Source: Saccoglossus kowalevskii (taxonomy: Eukaryota > Hemichordata > Enteropneusta > Harrimaniidae). Taken from it: a stretch of 64,000 nucleotides of DNA. The translations under genes were made by a program, and so were the position numbers. Shown one piece after another: positions 15,627 to 30,611 of the stretch (its first letter is position 1; each line of letters opens with the position of its first letter). The stretch spans positions 45,545 to 109,544 of the forward strand of contig NW_003151782.1 in assembly GCF_000003605.2 (NCBI RefSeq). The letters are read 5' to 3'. The notes beneath the pieces were generated by a model that did no database searches, was not told where the DNA came from, and worked only from the letters and a program-made list of their open reading frames with translations.

Positions 15627-18600
15627 CTAACACAAGAGATTTACGCTTCGCTGTGTCATTAGATCATCGTAAAGACTTTTTGCGGCACTGGTGGTAACCG
15701 CAAGAAAGTCGTGACAAACCGTGTGGTCCTGGCTTCTGAGTGGTCATTGTCAACAGGTGGTGGAAATTAAATGATGTGTTGATGGGGAAATTATCTTGAC
15801 CTTGTCTTGTTCTTCAAATTACGTTACACAGCTTGTGCATAGTAACACCAAGGAACATTGTTCCGGGCTTCGCTCTCACAACATCCGTCTGTACCGTAGA
15901 CGGGAAATTGCCGTGATTTAGTGGGCATATAATAAGAACATTTGTTTTATCGCCATACGACAACTACGTGTGAATAGTTATTTATTCCTAATATTTTTCT
16001 TATATAATTGTCGATAAGGATATTTGAATTGCACGCGGCTTTTATTCTTCTTAGCAAACTCGACATATGTTATTAGGTGGTTACAGCTCTGTCCCAATAT
16101 AAAGCGAATCAAACCATGTTGATAATGACCGAGGAAGAATGAAGGGATATTACATTATAATTCGGAAACCCCGTGCCTTGAAAACAGAAAACGCTTTCTA
16201 GTTACGTAATATGTAAGTTACAATCGATCTCGATTTCAAAACTATTAATATTTGTTTTGACACGTACAAAATGAGTTTAAGCCAAAACACCTTGGATTCC
16301 GAGTCGACCTATCTTTGCTTTATTTAGCACCGACATTGCTATGAATTATAATTTCCGAAATTATACTGCCCTCTGCGACATTGGCTTCATTGACATTCCT
16401 TCTCGTGTCCGCTGGTGGCGCCCTATGGTACGGCCTGTGGAAAGGCGTACAGGAGCTTGCACTATATAACTGAAAGTTAGGTCTAGTAAAAGGCTTGAGC
16501 ACTCTATAAAATAAAGTAATACACAGAACACGCCAATAGTATTAGAAACGTGTTAAACCTGCACCAGTGGAAAGATGAATTTCACTATGACGTTGTGAAT
16601 TTAGAAGAAAATACAATTTCGTACGACACATTTTCAAACGTAGAACAAAGTACCAATATACCATTATAGTAGATCCCCGAACTCCTGTTCGCTGTACTCC
16701 CCAAGCGTAGACTGAGTGTGTCTAAATTAGTCTCTGTCTCTGAATTTGAATATTTGAATATTTTTGCATTTTTAGTGCTACTCAAAAGCAGAAAAACAAA
16801 AATCTCAGTATGGACCCAAACCAGAAAACGTTTATCCAGCCTTGTTTTCGTTGTGGTAATTATGATATAGTTTTCACGCCGATTCTTTTACAGAATGAGT
16901 TGGTTCGGCACCTTACCGCCTTTGTACTCATCTCTCATTTCTGTGTTTAACGACTTTTTCGTGGCTATTACATTTGATGATTTTTTTTTACCTCGAATCA
17001 TTTTTATATAACGCATATAAATAATAAGCGGATAAAAAACGCATTTCATTTAGATAAAAATGTTGCCCATGGCAGAGTATTCTACATTTCATTTCCTTCG
17101 TAGATGAGATTGGACCACCAAATAAAAGCGTATATATATATATAATTAAACAATTATGTCTCCCGTGTCGATATATTTTATAGAATTACTACACGAATGC
17201 ATAGTTTACTTTACGCAGGTCTCTTGCAGAGCGCAGTTGGTGGACTAAATTGTGTATGCGGACTGAGCCATAGAAACAGCCACGATATATTTACAATAGA
17301 GTGCAACCATTGAGCGCATACGGAAGACAACGCCCATCACGTGTAAACAAGACATCGTCTAGACTGCACGATCTAGTCATTTAATCTGTTATCGGCATAC
17401 TATCGAAAGTTGAATTATATGTCCACGGCTTTTGATAATAATTTTAAGTTTAATTAAATAACGGATCATGCTAAGTTAATTGACTGATGTATTTGGCATT
17501 GGTGGTCTTCTTCGTGTCGTACACGATGTGCGACACAGACCGAGTCAGAAGAATAGTCCGATACGGCAGTAAATTATCAACGGCTTGGCCTACGCCTACA
17601 CTGGGCATATGGGATATGTTAGAAACATATGAATCAAAATGCCATCTCAAAATATATCCGATGTAAAAAGGTGTTCGAACGATTAGAATAATCGAATGGA
17701 AACACGTCTTATTATGTTTTATTATGTTTTGTTTATGACCGGTTTTCGGTTTGAACAAACCGATTTATCTAGACAATGTGTTTCCAATCTCGTTCCTCCC
17801 TAAGACAATTCATAACAACATGACCTATCCACCTATGACCTCAATATTTGTGTTGCCACACCAACAACCCATGACACCTAGAATTTTACAATGAAATTCA
17901 ACTAAAGATATAACAGCCATTGACAGTACATCTGTCACTAGTACTGTAACCATGGAAGGTACTAACGGAGTACCTTCTATGCTGTAACCAATAAACATCC
18001 ACCAGCTGGGCAGATAATCGCAGAGGGCGCTACGCAATTCAATGTAATACGATGCAAATAACATAGTAATCTACCATAAGATTAAAACTAATTTGACACG
18101 AAAATTGTACAAATCAATTTATATTTCAATAATAATAACAAGTGAAGGTATAAATCTTCGCATAAACAAACATAAATAAGCTTACATGGCAGCAACTTAA
18201 AGACAACTGGCCATTTGTTTTATCTGTTTGAATGTTTGAATTCACGACTGGTAATACATTTGCATTGATATAGGACCAATGCTCAGTGCTATGAACTTGA
18301 CCTCCTCTATTGGAGCTTTTTACTATTAGAAGTCCGCAAAAATGACAGATTTACAGTTTTTACCTAAATCTCTCCATTCAAATTATAGCTGTAGTTACAC
18401 TGAATCGGAATTTAGTTTCATGTACCGCCTTATTTCACAAGACAACGTTAACGTTGTCACAATATTTCATTCATTATTATTATTATTTTTAGAACTTTTA
18501 GTCATTTTAATAATAATTGTGCTACATACTTAGACAGTCGTGTTCTAGGCTTTTGTAATAATTATTATTTTTCTTAGTATTGTAATTCATTTCTTAGGTT

Positions 18601-19957
18601 AAATTGTCATTGAATTTTTACCTTATATTTAAAGGGGCACCTTCCAGTTACTAAGCCTAATCTCACAACAAATTTACTTTCTGGATTAAAATAACAATGG
18701 ATAACAAAAGATAGATTAACATTGTGAACAACATAAACAATAGTGTCCCATGATTCTTTGGTGCAATCCATGGCGGTTAAAATAAAATAAAAATAGTTAC
18801 TCCGCATGCTATGACAACAATAGCAGACAGTATTGGCGTAATGTCAGAGTGTCAGAAATACAACCGTTTCTAAAAGACACGTGATAAGAACGATTGTTTT
18901 CTTTACAATATAGATATCACGACATTGCCACTAGCACTGTATATAACTAACTTCATGCCTATAAGATAATGCCTGAGCCCAGACGTTAACCACGCAGTTC
19001 GATTAACTGGTATCTGGTGTTTTGTTAGTTCAGAAAAAATATTGTTAATGACTAAATTATATTTATTTGATTATAAACGAAAAGATTTCCAAAAGAAATA
19101 TTAATTTATCACCCCATTCACCAATTTTAGATTAGATTAAATTCCTAACAGCCATCTCGATGTGGAATACTGTGCTACAACTGTTCGTCTCCATGGGATA
19201 CGGGCGTGTCGCGATTTATGGCTTACTGATTGATTGTATGTGCTATTAAACCGAGTTCCTTTCTTAGTTGGTCTGTTAATAAATCTTCCGAATAAAAACG
19301 TCGGGTGTGGTTAATTGTCAAAAACAATTGCCATATCAACTTGTCTTCGTAGTTACGTTATTCCTTTCTCACTCGTCCCTGTAGATTCGATGATAGAACA
19401 TCATTTCGAATAGTCCATTGTCTAACGATGTATCACAAGGAACATGTAAGTATGTCTTTAAGTTACTAATAACAATATATTAATAAAACTTACTATGTTT
19501 TATTCGTGAAAACAAATCGGGTAAGTTTTAGTTGGTGGGATCAGGCCGTTTCCAACTTGAACGCAACGTATCCCGCACTATCACCATCCATTTATAAACG
19601 TGTATAACCACTACAGTCCAAAAAGTTGAATACATATTTAAGACACGATAGCTACAAAAGTCACGCACCCTGTAATAAAAAAAACAGTTGACGTTATTTT
19701 TCACAAACTTTCCCGCAACACATCTATTCAAGGTTGCAGTGGATGGCTTTTTTAGCAAAATATGTTCACTTTACACTTTCACTCAACAGTAAGCAGTAAC
19801 CACAAGGAGACAAAACATTCAGTACAAACTTAAACTATGAACATATTCCGTAGCGTGGTTCCCAGGTGTAAACTTGAACATGTGCTCTACCACGCAACGA
19901 TAATGTAAATATGTGTTTGCAGGTAGAAAATGCTCTGTCATATGTGTTTTGTTGCAG
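15627..19957. other. Non-coding stretch upstream of gene B
   Basis: No gene is recognised. Because gene B's ATG follows a 3' splice site, a leader exon should lie here. Candidates are a TATATAA at 18940-18946 and a donor-like ATGTAAGTATG (GT at 19446-19447), but the link is weak. A short hairpin (arms 17955-17963 and 17969-17977) and a TA run near 17132-17145 are the only other structures noted. Confidence 0.45.
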
Positions 19958-19963
19958 TTAGAG

Positions 19964-22422
19964 ATGACCAATGTTTCCTTTTTTGTCTGCTTACTTCTGA
20001 CGATGTTTGTCATGATTACATTTGCAGAATACAGCGGTAAGCTTGTCTTTCATAAACTTCTATTTCGATATTTATGAGTGTGTATCATCTATTTACCAGA
20101 AACTGTCGTAATCTGTGACAATTTAACGGTTTTTAGTATTATTTTATTCACAGATTTATCGGTGACAGATTTTTCAATAACAAATCCAAAACCTGTCGAA
20201 AATACACCAGTCTATAAAGCGGGGATTATCACTAATATGAGACTGGTGTCGTTTAATATCAATAATAACGGCGTTCAAAACCTAACTATCGTCGACAGTT
20301 ATGATGTTAAAATGTATATCGCTGAGATGAATGATAACAAAACCACCATAGTTGAACAATACACTGTAACTTCATTCATTGCTACTACGACGGACAACAC
20401 GGCCATACATGTAGGGGATTATGCATTCTACGTGGTAAAAGACTTCCAATTGACGTATCCCAGTGTCCTTTGCGCCTCGTACAGTCATTTATGTATACAA
20501 ATTGAAAAGAAAAATATTGAAACATACAACGATAGTGATCCCCACAATGATTTCAGCTGTTTACCTTTAATTAAGGGTGTCATTGGGTCAGCTGCTGGCT
20601 TGACAGATTGTCCTTCAGGTAAGTAACACCCATAGCGTTCGCAGATAACATTGGATGCATCACAATAAATGTGAACTAACCTGAGTTGCAACGTGCACAT
20701 GCAGCATCTGTTGTCTGATTGAATAATTGTACCTGACTTGACATATGCCCAGGAGACGAATCAGTCATCAGTCGTTAACTAATATGAAAGGTAATGTACA
20801 TAACCAGAAATGAATACACAATTTCATGTGTAATTAGTCATGAACTCAACTTTATTAGAAAATGGGTTTGTAACATCTTAATTAGGCATTCCGGAGTCAA
20901 TTAAGGGGGTTTTCTCTGACCCTGTTATGTAAATCTGTCTAGAAATATTCATACGTTGATTGTAATGCAATCCATCTGAGATATTGCTAAAATAACCACA
21001 ATGGTGTAATTATAGACGTTTCTATAAGTTATTTCAAGCCAAAAAAATTGAAAAGGAGACGCATAAATTACTAATTTAAAACAGGTTATTAAAATAAATA
21101 CAGCCCATAATTTTAGCCACCTTGACCTACACGTTAATGTTTAAATTTATGTGAATTGAAACAAATCCCCAAAATGCATGCACATTATACCAGACGATCA
21201 GTTGAACTTGACAGAACAGAACCAACTCCAAGTGCGATTGACGTATTATAAGTTTGATTTAAGCCGGGGTCCAGGAATATGAACAAGGCACGACATGAGT
21301 GACCTCTACTGAACTAGTGAACTTGAGAACCAAGTTTATCCGAACCATATACTGTTTATTGCTTTAATATTTTTGTTACATACCGTCAATTTGTAAGGTT
21401 TAGATTTAAACCAGCTCACCAAGATTTAATTAAAAATTTTATAGGCTGTGATTGTTCAATCTGGAACATTTTTTTTCAGACGTCATCCTGACTTCGCTGA
21501 GAATAACTAGCCCAATTCCGACAAACTTTACCTTGGACGAACCTGTGAATGTGACATTTAGTATAGATCTTAAGAATGCCGGAGGTACAAAAATACCCCC
21601 ATCCACAGACAGCTTTGGGAACCTCGCAGAATCGTCCGTCTTTATCGCGCGGTCTGCGGATGAATCTACCGTCATCAGCGATCTCACCGACTCATTAAAA
21701 TACAGTTCTGATGACGTCAGTTATGGGATGGACGAATGGGGGAAAGTGACGTACAGTAATTTGGAAGTGATCATTCTGATCCCGGAAGAGAACTGTCACC
21801 TATATCAGTATTTGTGCGTCAAATTTGAAAAAGGTGAGCACTTAAATGTATTTTTGACAATAATGGGGACGAAATAACCTTATTATAATTAGATGCAGGT
21901 AAAAAGTTTGTCATCTAATACATATCATATGTTATTTAGTTGAAAAATATATTTTCGGTAAAATATCATCTTTTGTTTGTTGAGTGCTCGTGAACAACCG
22001 ACACACAACGATAATGTGAGGGGTGTGAATGAATTACATAGACCGATGTTTTTTCTCTATCCCCAGATGGCAACGCACCGTTTGACGACGACGATTTGAA
22101 CAATTTGCTGTGTGAACAATTCGGCGACGGCAGCCCTGTAGGTATAATACATAATTGTCCAATGCCGCCCACTACGACCCAAGATATTGAACCTACGAGT
22201 CTTATTGCCACGGCAACCGGTGCCCTAGTAACAGAGGGGGCAAACCATGCATCAACGCCTGAAGGCAATGTAATTATAAGGTACCCGTACAATCTGACCT
22301 CATTGTTTGGCATTGCACTGGGCTGTGCTACTGCTGGTTGTATTTTGGCCGTGCTTTGTACGTGTCTAGTCAAACATTTTATAGTTGATCGAAGTGAAGC
22401 GAAAGTGAACGTCGCCGGATAA
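19964..22422 (+). CDS. Gene B: paralogue of gene A, short-tailed membrane protein
   Basis: Coding exons are 19964-20036, 20154-20618, 21480-21833 and 22067-22422. All introns are GT-AG and phase 1, and the product is 415 residues. The first three coding segments (73, 465 and 354 nt) match gene A exactly in length, and the ATG likewise lies 6 nt after a 3' splice site (AG 19956-19957). A signal peptide (about residues 1-21, core CLLLTMFVMITFA) precedes domain 1 (Cys near 131, 138, 160 and 177) and domain 2 (Cys near 285, 292, 313 and 328). Shared motifs with gene A include SHLC, NDF-C-LP, YQYLC, KFEK and FDDDD. A short Thr-rich stalk leads to a transmembrane helix (about 376-399) and a tail of only 16 residues, against 47 in gene A, with no similarity between the tails. 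Sequons include NLT, NKT, NDS, NFT and NVT. The function is unknown; a surface recognition or adhesion role is an inference. Confidence 0.88.
20619..21479 (+). other. Intron 2 of gene B
   Basis: An 861-nt intron with donor GTAAGT and acceptor TTTTTTCAG. The matching intron in gene A is 279 nt. No coding content or repeat family is seen. Confidence 0.75.
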
Positions 22423-22816
22423 AGTAATTCACTAGTACCACATGTTAAGTAAAACATACGTATTTCCATTAACAAACGTTAAATAAGTCAATTTGTTTGT
22501 TATTGATATAAAAAAAATGAGATATAATATAAATCAGTGGTAACAGAGTTGATGCCAGGATTTGGAGAGCATGGGATATTATCTCGCAAATATACGACTG
22601 AGTTATTTTTTTGAGAGAGAGAATTTTCGAAAATGTGTTTATTATTCACTATATTCGTAATACATGCTCACGTAATATAAAAAAAAATATTTCTTACAAA
22701 TAACATAAATAATATTGAGATAGAGAACACAATTATTTAATGATGAGATCCATGTTCATATGACATTCTAATTGAAATTTATATTTTTGTACTTTTTCAG
22801 AATCTACACAATGTTT

Positions 22817-22846
22817 TGTAATACGTACAATTGTAATACGTACAAT
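22817..22846. repeat. 15-bp perfect tandem duplication
   Basis: TGTAATACGTACAAT occurs twice in direct succession (22817-22831 and 22832-22846), in the inferred 3' UTR of gene B. Confidence 0.9.
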
Positions 22847-23002
22847 TGAACACATTATAAGTGGGTCCAAATCATTCAAATATGAGAAAATCGTTTTGAT
22901 TCAATGACTTGCATTTGCACGCAATTTGCATATTTAAATAAGACATTCAACACGTTTATACATGCACCACATCAGTCTGTTGTTTTTGTCATTTGATAAC
23001 AC

Positions 23003-23008
23003 AATAAA
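23003..23008 (+). terminator. Candidate poly(A) signal of gene B
   Basis: Canonical AATAAA about 580 nt after the stop codon of gene B. No other AATAAA was noted closer to the stop. Confidence 0.4.
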
Positions 23009-23914
23009 GATTATTTCACCCATCACCGGTTTACACGATTTAACTTAACAACTTATTTACCCCCGCTCTACATGAAACTCAATTGCAAGTTAGCTAACGT
23101 AGGTCTTCTTGTCCAGAAGATGAATGAATTTCATACCATTACTTTGAATTGAAAATGCTCGATACAACTTTCCTAAAAAATGCGCCCTCTAGCGATAGTG
23201 CTGTGTGATATTTCAACTAGTTTGTTGGGCGATGTTACTTCCACATATCTGCAAATTAAACTGTATAATACTATAAAGTATTTTATTTTCACTTTCTTTT
23301 CATTGAAGGGATGGGTTAGTGAAAATAAAATCCAGTGAAAATACATTTTGTTCTTTCATTTATTTACATTGAACTTCTAAAAAAATCAATGAAAATCAAC
23401 TTCTTACTAAACAGTCTTTCAGCAAAAATTAATTTCAGCTAAAATAAAATATTTTGCAGGAGTTACAAATTAATGGGTGGTGCGTTAATTACGTCGTGAT
23501 AAATAGAATTTGTAATCGGCATTACACAAGTAACATGACAGAATATAGTGAGCAATCGAATCTAGATATAATTATTTGTGATTTGTAAACAAGTTATCTG
23601 TTTATTCGGCCAACTAAAAATAAATGAATCTTACCAAGTGAATATACTAGTACAGCCAGAACACAAATATACAAACTTAGACAGATGTGAGAATAGGTCT
23701 ACGTTTGTTTTGGGGTATTTTTTTAGGTTTCGTATACATTGACTTGTCACTGTTTTGCATATACACATTTTTTATCAACGACACTCATTAAAAAAATAAC
23801 TATTGCTTCACTGATTAAGAATGGATTGTGTTACGGTACGTGTATTTGCCAATGGTTTGCTACAAGTTTTACATAGCGCTGTACACTCACTCTTTTGCAA
23901 TTCAATTTGTCATT

Positions 23915-24130
23915 AAAGCGGAAGGATCGTCACCTGCGCACGCGCGGGAATTGAGTTCCAACCGACCATAATAACGCATGCTAAAAACGCAAAGGCTCAT
24001 GGGTAGACGCTTGTTTGTAAACAGCACGTCGCTATGGCCGTCTGACTCCCCCGCTTTAAATCTGGCGCGTTCTGCAGCTAATGACAACACCGACGACGCC
24101 ACAGATTGTCCACCGAGCATTACGTATTTT
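23915..24130. promoter_or_regulatory. CpG-richer promoter-like patch with NRF1-type site
   Basis: A locally GC- and CpG-rich segment lies within AT-rich DNA. TGCGCACGCGCG (23935-23946) fits the consensus of the NRF1 family, (T/C)GCGCA(T/C)GCGC(A/G). Many CpG words surround it (CGCG, GCGCGT, CGACGACGCC). Such patches often mark TATA-less promoters, but I find no following gene on either strand, so the call rests on composition and one motif. Confidence 0.3.
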
Positions 24131-26817
24131 AAATACAATAACATGTATAAGCCTCTAACCAGAACCGCGGGTTTAGAAAGAACGATAACAGCCCTATACA
24201 TACGGCATTACAATTAGGTTCAGATATCACACAGTATAACACTCCTTTCAGACCTAGCATATGTCTGCATTGTATGTTCTAATACATAAACTCGTTACAT
24301 CATGGAGTGTGGGCGATGTTTTGAAATACTACGTACTAGCCGCAAATAAATTACACGGAGAAATGATCCTAGCTCAAACACGAACATTGTGCTGTAATAC
24401 CAAAGAGCTACTCCGTTATTTGATGAGAGTTCGTTCGACCCCGTACTTCATGAGACGTCTAACAAAATAGTCATTTTCGTTTTTCACAACGAGACCTTTA
24501 TGACATCGAAATTTAACCTACAAAATCCCAGGTCTCTGTCGATGTTATCTCTTCGCTATAGAACGTAATCCACGAACGATGAAATGGCTAATCAATAATC
24601 TTTTAATAATAGCGGGTTTCTGTATCTTGTATATGCGCATTTAATTACCTCCGATCGACTGTATTCTACAGCACGGTGGGTTATTTAATTGGCTCTCGTC
24701 CTTCTTTCACGAAATTTGGTCGACTGGCAATCATTTTTTTTAACAAAAAGACAAGTTCTCAGGCTTTACAGGAATGATTTCATTCAAAAACTATCGTTAC
24801 GGTACATCTTGAGTCACTGGTGCATGTCACTCCACATCGCGACTATATTCAACACGGTCTACTAACGACATTTTGTGTTCCAGATGTTATTCGAATTTGT
24901 TCATTCACGAGCATATTAATTTTGTTTTGCAGCCTGGTTTAATACAATTGACGAGTATTATCTTGACATTCATTACATACTTTAGTATGTAGTACATAGC
25001 CACGGTATATTATGCATATCTGTGTTGATTTCAAAGATGTATTGTTAAGATTGATTCGTCTGTTACTAAGCCAATTAATTTGATTTGAAATCTGCGCTGT
25101 CTAATTCGACACAGTGATTACTTTCATCATGGTTTTATGATTTTATAATATTAATATCCACGAGTATCTATGTTTGGGAGTAAACAATAATATAAAGACG
25201 AATTGAAATCCATAATCACATTACGTGAATAATGCGTGAACACAACAAAATAATAAAATAACCAATAGCAACAGGAAACATACGAATTATGTACGCCTTC
25301 TTTTTAGACAGTTGCATGAACAGCTAATGGTAAATTATTAGGTGTTCGGACAAAAAGTTTCTTTTTTATTCAATGAATACACCAGTCAAATCGAGCCTCT
25401 ACTCATAAACAATTTCACATGTGTGATTGAAAGAAAATAGTAACCTTTTATCGAAAATACTCCAGTCAACGTTATCTGTCATCAGTGCACTCGGTGTCAC
25501 TTAAGAATGTTGAATGCACAGTGTCTTAGAAGACACACATCTTATGTACTAAACGTCTTGCAAAGGTTATTGTTTTTGACATATAACATGGCACTTCATA
25601 ATATACGCCACAGCGTAAATGATATCTGAAATACGTTGGTCATTTCTACGTTAATATACATGTATATTAAACTATACCACAGTGTTTACACGATTATATG
25701 AGGATACATATCTGATTATGACATAATTTATATAATAATATTTTTACTATCAAATTCTACCATTAAATGAACATCCAATTTAAAGTTCTCATTGGTGTAT
25801 GTGTAAAATAGCTTTCTCTACGTTTGAAATTTGTATAGCACAGATACTGAATAACATTTTCAAAGCTATATCTCATTACTGATTACCAACCATCAAAAAT
25901 TAAAATTTAACAATGATCTACTGAATTGTAGTAGAACGTTTTAATATATACAGCAAATTACATTAATATAGTGCTAAAAGAGGTAAACATTCAATGCGAT
26001 CGTTGTAACATTGGTAAAATTTATTTCTGCTCAACTCAACCATTTTGCTTTGTTTCGATTTCGTCTTCCATCGGCAAAGGACAGTACTAGGTAATTCAAC
26101 TCCATTAACTAACTGCATTACAACAGGTCATCTGAAATAATATATAAAAAGGAAAATAGTCATCTGTCTTGATAGTCAACACATCCAATTTCTTTGAACA
26201 CTGTTTAACGGTTCGTTTGTCGTGTTCTTGCTAAATTACTATAGTCATAGTACATCCGTATTTGCTGTGGCAGAGCAACATATTTTAATGTAATATTAAT
26301 CTTGCTGCACCGAAACAAGATGGCCGATCATAGTACATTTATCACGGCATAGTTTTTAGGCTATTATGTCTCAATTTGTGACGTCAAAGATTCGAATTGC
26401 GCATGTGTATATGTGCTGGAATTGCTTTGCTTAATAGCAATTTACATATTTTTATGCTGTGTTAATCAACATAACATTGTTACGCCACACTGGTGCCTAT
26501 TTTCACGGGATTGCATGAAGTTATTTTTAATATGATAATTAATATAATAGATTCATATCATTTTCAATTGTTGGGCAATATGTGACGTCATTGCTGCACA
26601 TTGCAATAAGATAGAGAATATATCAAAGTATGTCTTACATTATTATGTGGTCAGTGATCTACCCAAACGTACATGTTTCAAGATTGTAAACAAATTGATA
26701 TCATTCGGAATAACACCATATTAATGGTATACTCCTATCATGATAAACAGCAATGAATCATATACATAGTGCATTCGAAGACGAATCCACGCGTCATGTT
26801 TTATGCCGCACTGCGCA

Positions 26818-26847
26818 GTGTGTTTGTGTGTGTGTGTGTGGGGGGGT
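26818..26847. repeat. (GT)n plus G-run
   Basis: A short GT dinucleotide tract that passes directly into a run of seven or eight G. Confidence 0.9.
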
Positions 26848-29699
26848 ATTTCCATAGTACGACAGCAAGGTTTTTATACACGTACACCTGTGCCTTGCGC
26901 TTGGCAACTTTGAATAAAGACAATTTATTAGTATAATGTTTCGCAGTTGTCCGTGGAGATCCTATAAACAGTTGTCTGGATGAATTCACGTCAAAATACA
27001 ACTTGCATACAACTATAACCCCTGCAGGTTAATCTTTATATCCGACTACTGTATACGAGACATCGCTAAAAGGTTGCATTTCGACACCTTTCAACTCATA
27101 ATTACGGTCGGCTTCTCTTAATTTACTCGTGAAATTGTTGTGTATGCCATCGGCGCAGAACATAAATCAAATTGTATTTTGGTAGTGTTTACTATTGTCA
27201 TGGTAATTGGATTGCTTTTAAAGTAGATTCCTATTCAACAGCGAAAATACATTATAGTTCAATTTCAGCCAATATTTAGGGCACATGCGTGGACAAGGAG
27301 GGGGTATCGCCTTGCTTTATTGCACTAATTATGTATTGCGGCATTATTTTTAATCAAAGAATAATTTTCTAAATGAAAAGTACCCTAAATTGAAACTTGT
27401 GCAAAAATGCTTCCGTATTTAACCCAACCCCAGTTTTCACGTGTTTGACGAAATCACACATTAAATTGTACTTTAAATATTGTCCGATTAATTTTATAGA
27501 ATATTTATTGAGCATAAAATTACTCTATATTAACTCCATCCAAATACATTAATATATAATGTTATATCGCCCAAGAATGTTTGTACTGATACTGTGTAGC
27601 AAGTGTAGCATGACAAAGCGCATACACGTAAAATTCGTAGATGCGAGTAAATATAATTGTTTCATTACCTTTGCATCACTGAGGATGTCTAGGTCTATCA
27701 GTTTGTTCATAAAACACATAGAAATTTGTCCATCTCAGCAAAAAGATAGTTAGTATGTTTCTATAATTATAAGTAGTTTTGAATATTTAAAATGTTTGAG
27801 AAGGATTCAGTGAACATAACAAAAACTATTTATACGACTACTATTTACAATAAATTGACCTGTGGGATAGTGTCCATTGCATCTTGGCCACATGTAGTGA
27901 TTATTATATAAATAAGAACTTGCACAGCTCACAGAAGTCCGCTACACATTGTTAATTACGTCATCACTCTAATTTGTAATTATTGTAATGCACATAATAA
28001 TCACAACGTGCAGTTAAAATATGTCAACTATAGGTGTATTACTATTACGTGCAAATAACTATTTCAAATATAAAATCATTTTAGTATTTGAATCTGTCCA
28101 AGTGTTGACTAAATGAAATTCTATACATGTTGAGTATCTCATTCGATCGGACAACGTTTGGTACGTATTTCCCACAAAAATATTTTACGTTATAATCCGA
28201 AGACCTAAATGAAAGTGTAGAAATGTAGTTCTTGGTATTTATTTTCTAAATTTAGACGTGTCGGACAATAGCCATTCATTTGTAGACATCAATCATAATT
28301 TGTCTAGAGGCCCTCGAATCAACCGATGTAATTACCTTGTTACTGCGACACGATCATTGTCTATTCCATCACAAATATCAAAACATGTATTGCTTTATAA
28401 ATCAAAGTCGCTGTCTTTTGTTGACCTCTGTCATTGTATAATTGTAGTAAGATTCGACTTTCCATTGGAACTCAGTTTTTTATTGCTCTAATACTCACTT
28501 ATAATCGGCCCGAATCCTGCATCATATGTCAACTCAATTGGTGAGGGCGCTGTGCGCCACCATAGTGAAAATGTCGATTGAAAACACCGTGACACGCTTT
28601 TGGTATTCCCGAAAGCTGCAGTGATTGAATTAATTGGACTTCGGTTGATATTAGATTTGTGATATTGATATGGCAGTCACGATGGTATATTTCATAACTG
28701 TGCTCAATAATGTATCAAATAAAGGTTATTACGGTTAATGACATTTGTACTGTCACGTGACATCGTACTGCACTACTGTTGCATAGCGAACAGTCTTATA
28801 TTGTAAGTTGGTTATGTGAGCCGACAATGTCGACTTGACTGAACATCAGTAGCTCTAATGATTTATGAGTTCAATAATCTGCACTGAATGTGATTGATTA
28901 ATTTTCTCCAGAATATCGTCATTTGTTTTGGCACGAACGAGTCTTAATCGCTTATGAACGACATTGTGTTTTTATTTAGAACTGCAGAGATACCGTCTTT
29001 GTTATAGATTGAAAATATTGTGTCAATCTATCTATGCTGCAAATTGAAACTAAGTAGTTACAAAGCAATTAGAACAATGTTATCTTGTTATAACGTCCTC
29101 GACAAATTTCGTTCCCACCTGTGATAAAAGAGCGCAGAAATGGACGCCATACCTACCTTACCTACGCATGTATTGGTTTATCAATTAAAACGTTTCATGC
29201 TCACACAGGACTGTGGAATTTGCACATTCTCAAATTACAAACATATTTGACCAATGCTAGATCATAATGTCCATATAACGAAACAATAACTTGAAGAAAA
29301 TTACAGTTTAATAATTTTTGGGAAATTTCTATGCTACCATATTACTAGTTCGTACATATCGCCTAAATATTTTTCCTATGCAATCGAGTGGCCGGGAAAG
29401 CCTCTTAACATGTGCACTGTTTTTATCCTTAAATGCCTAAATGTGTTCTTTATTCCTCTTACATTATTTCCAAAGTTGATTTGTATGCATCATCACGTAC
29501 ATTTTGTTTTTTCGTCCATTAAACTACTTTGCTATCATACAAATTTACGGAAGTTCTCTTCATCCCTCGGTGCTTCAACATTTACAACTCTGATAATGTA
29601 GATATATTTAGTAGCTTACTATTGAATCAGAAGTGCGTTTTGTATGCTGAGACATTTTTAAAAATGATGCTCGCTTTAGTACTATAATCGGTGGAACCT

Positions 29700-29797
29700 A
29701 AATAAATAAACAAATGAATGAACAAACAAACAAACAAACAAACAAACAAACAAATAAACAAATAAATAAATAAATAAATAAATAAATAAAAATAAAA
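29700..29797. repeat. (AAAC)n/(AAAT)n compound microsatellite
   Basis: AAAT units give way to about nine AAAC units and then about ten AAAT units. On the other strand this reads TTTG/TTTA and makes a spurious Leu/Phe/Tyr/Ile repeat frame. Confidence 0.95.
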
Positions 29798-30611
29798 TGT
29801 TAGCCCATTCAATAACGGGTACACGTTCTACCAGCTATCGGAACGTTGCATAGCTCAGCACGTTCGAATGCTCAGTTCAACTAAGATTTACAAAGCGCAA
29901 CAATTCGCTATGATCAAACGTTAGCAGCGACAGTTGCAATCGACTTCCTACTTCATATCGACAAACTGAATTATTAAGAGTTGAAAACATAATCGAAACA
30001 TTGTAAATATGCATTACAATTTATAAATGCTTCGTTCAAATTGCTAAATCTGTCCTTTATATTGTTGATACGCATTCCCCCCTACTCACAATAGTCATGT
30101 TGCTTGGATCTTCACGAACAACGATGTCAACGATGCCAAGAATCCCGGTGGTGTAAATCCTAATTGTGTGTCTATTGTTGAAGTACCATAATTTCAAGTT
30201 AGCAGAAGATTTTAATGATTTTGGTTGCTGCATTCTTCGGTATTCAATAGCGAGTATCATTACAAAGAATGGTGTACAATTTCGCGATTTATTTGAACAA
30301 TAAAAAAGAACACACATATACGTTTCTCATCGCATGAGTGCATATCTTCTAATTACACTGATTTAACTTTAACAACCTGTTTGTTGAAAGAATTAATGTA
30401 ATAATGTAGCTAAATCTACACAGTGTAACTTTACTCCCGTGTGATTTATATATTGTTTATTTGCCACGCTAGGACAACTGGGAATATTATTTTATCGTTG
30501 ATATGCTACCTCTGAAGTTAATTAAGGTTTTATGCCACTAATCAACCAATCACCGCTCAGTTTAAATATCTTGCAAGAACCAATGAAATTTTGTTAATAT
30601 TGTTTTCTCAG

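Larger units (their letters stand above)
24131..30611. other. Gene-poor stretch, no gene recognised
   Basis: AT-rich sequence with only short open frames and no joining splice signals. Two full CRE sites (TGACGTCA) lie at 26379-26386 and 26583-26590. Simple repeats at 26818 and 29700 are listed separately. Confidence 0.5.

Noticed and set aside
23902-24217. Overlapping frames on both strands in the CpG-richer patch
   Set aside because: Openness on both strands reflects the lower AT content. No splice partner, domain or signal peptide is seen.
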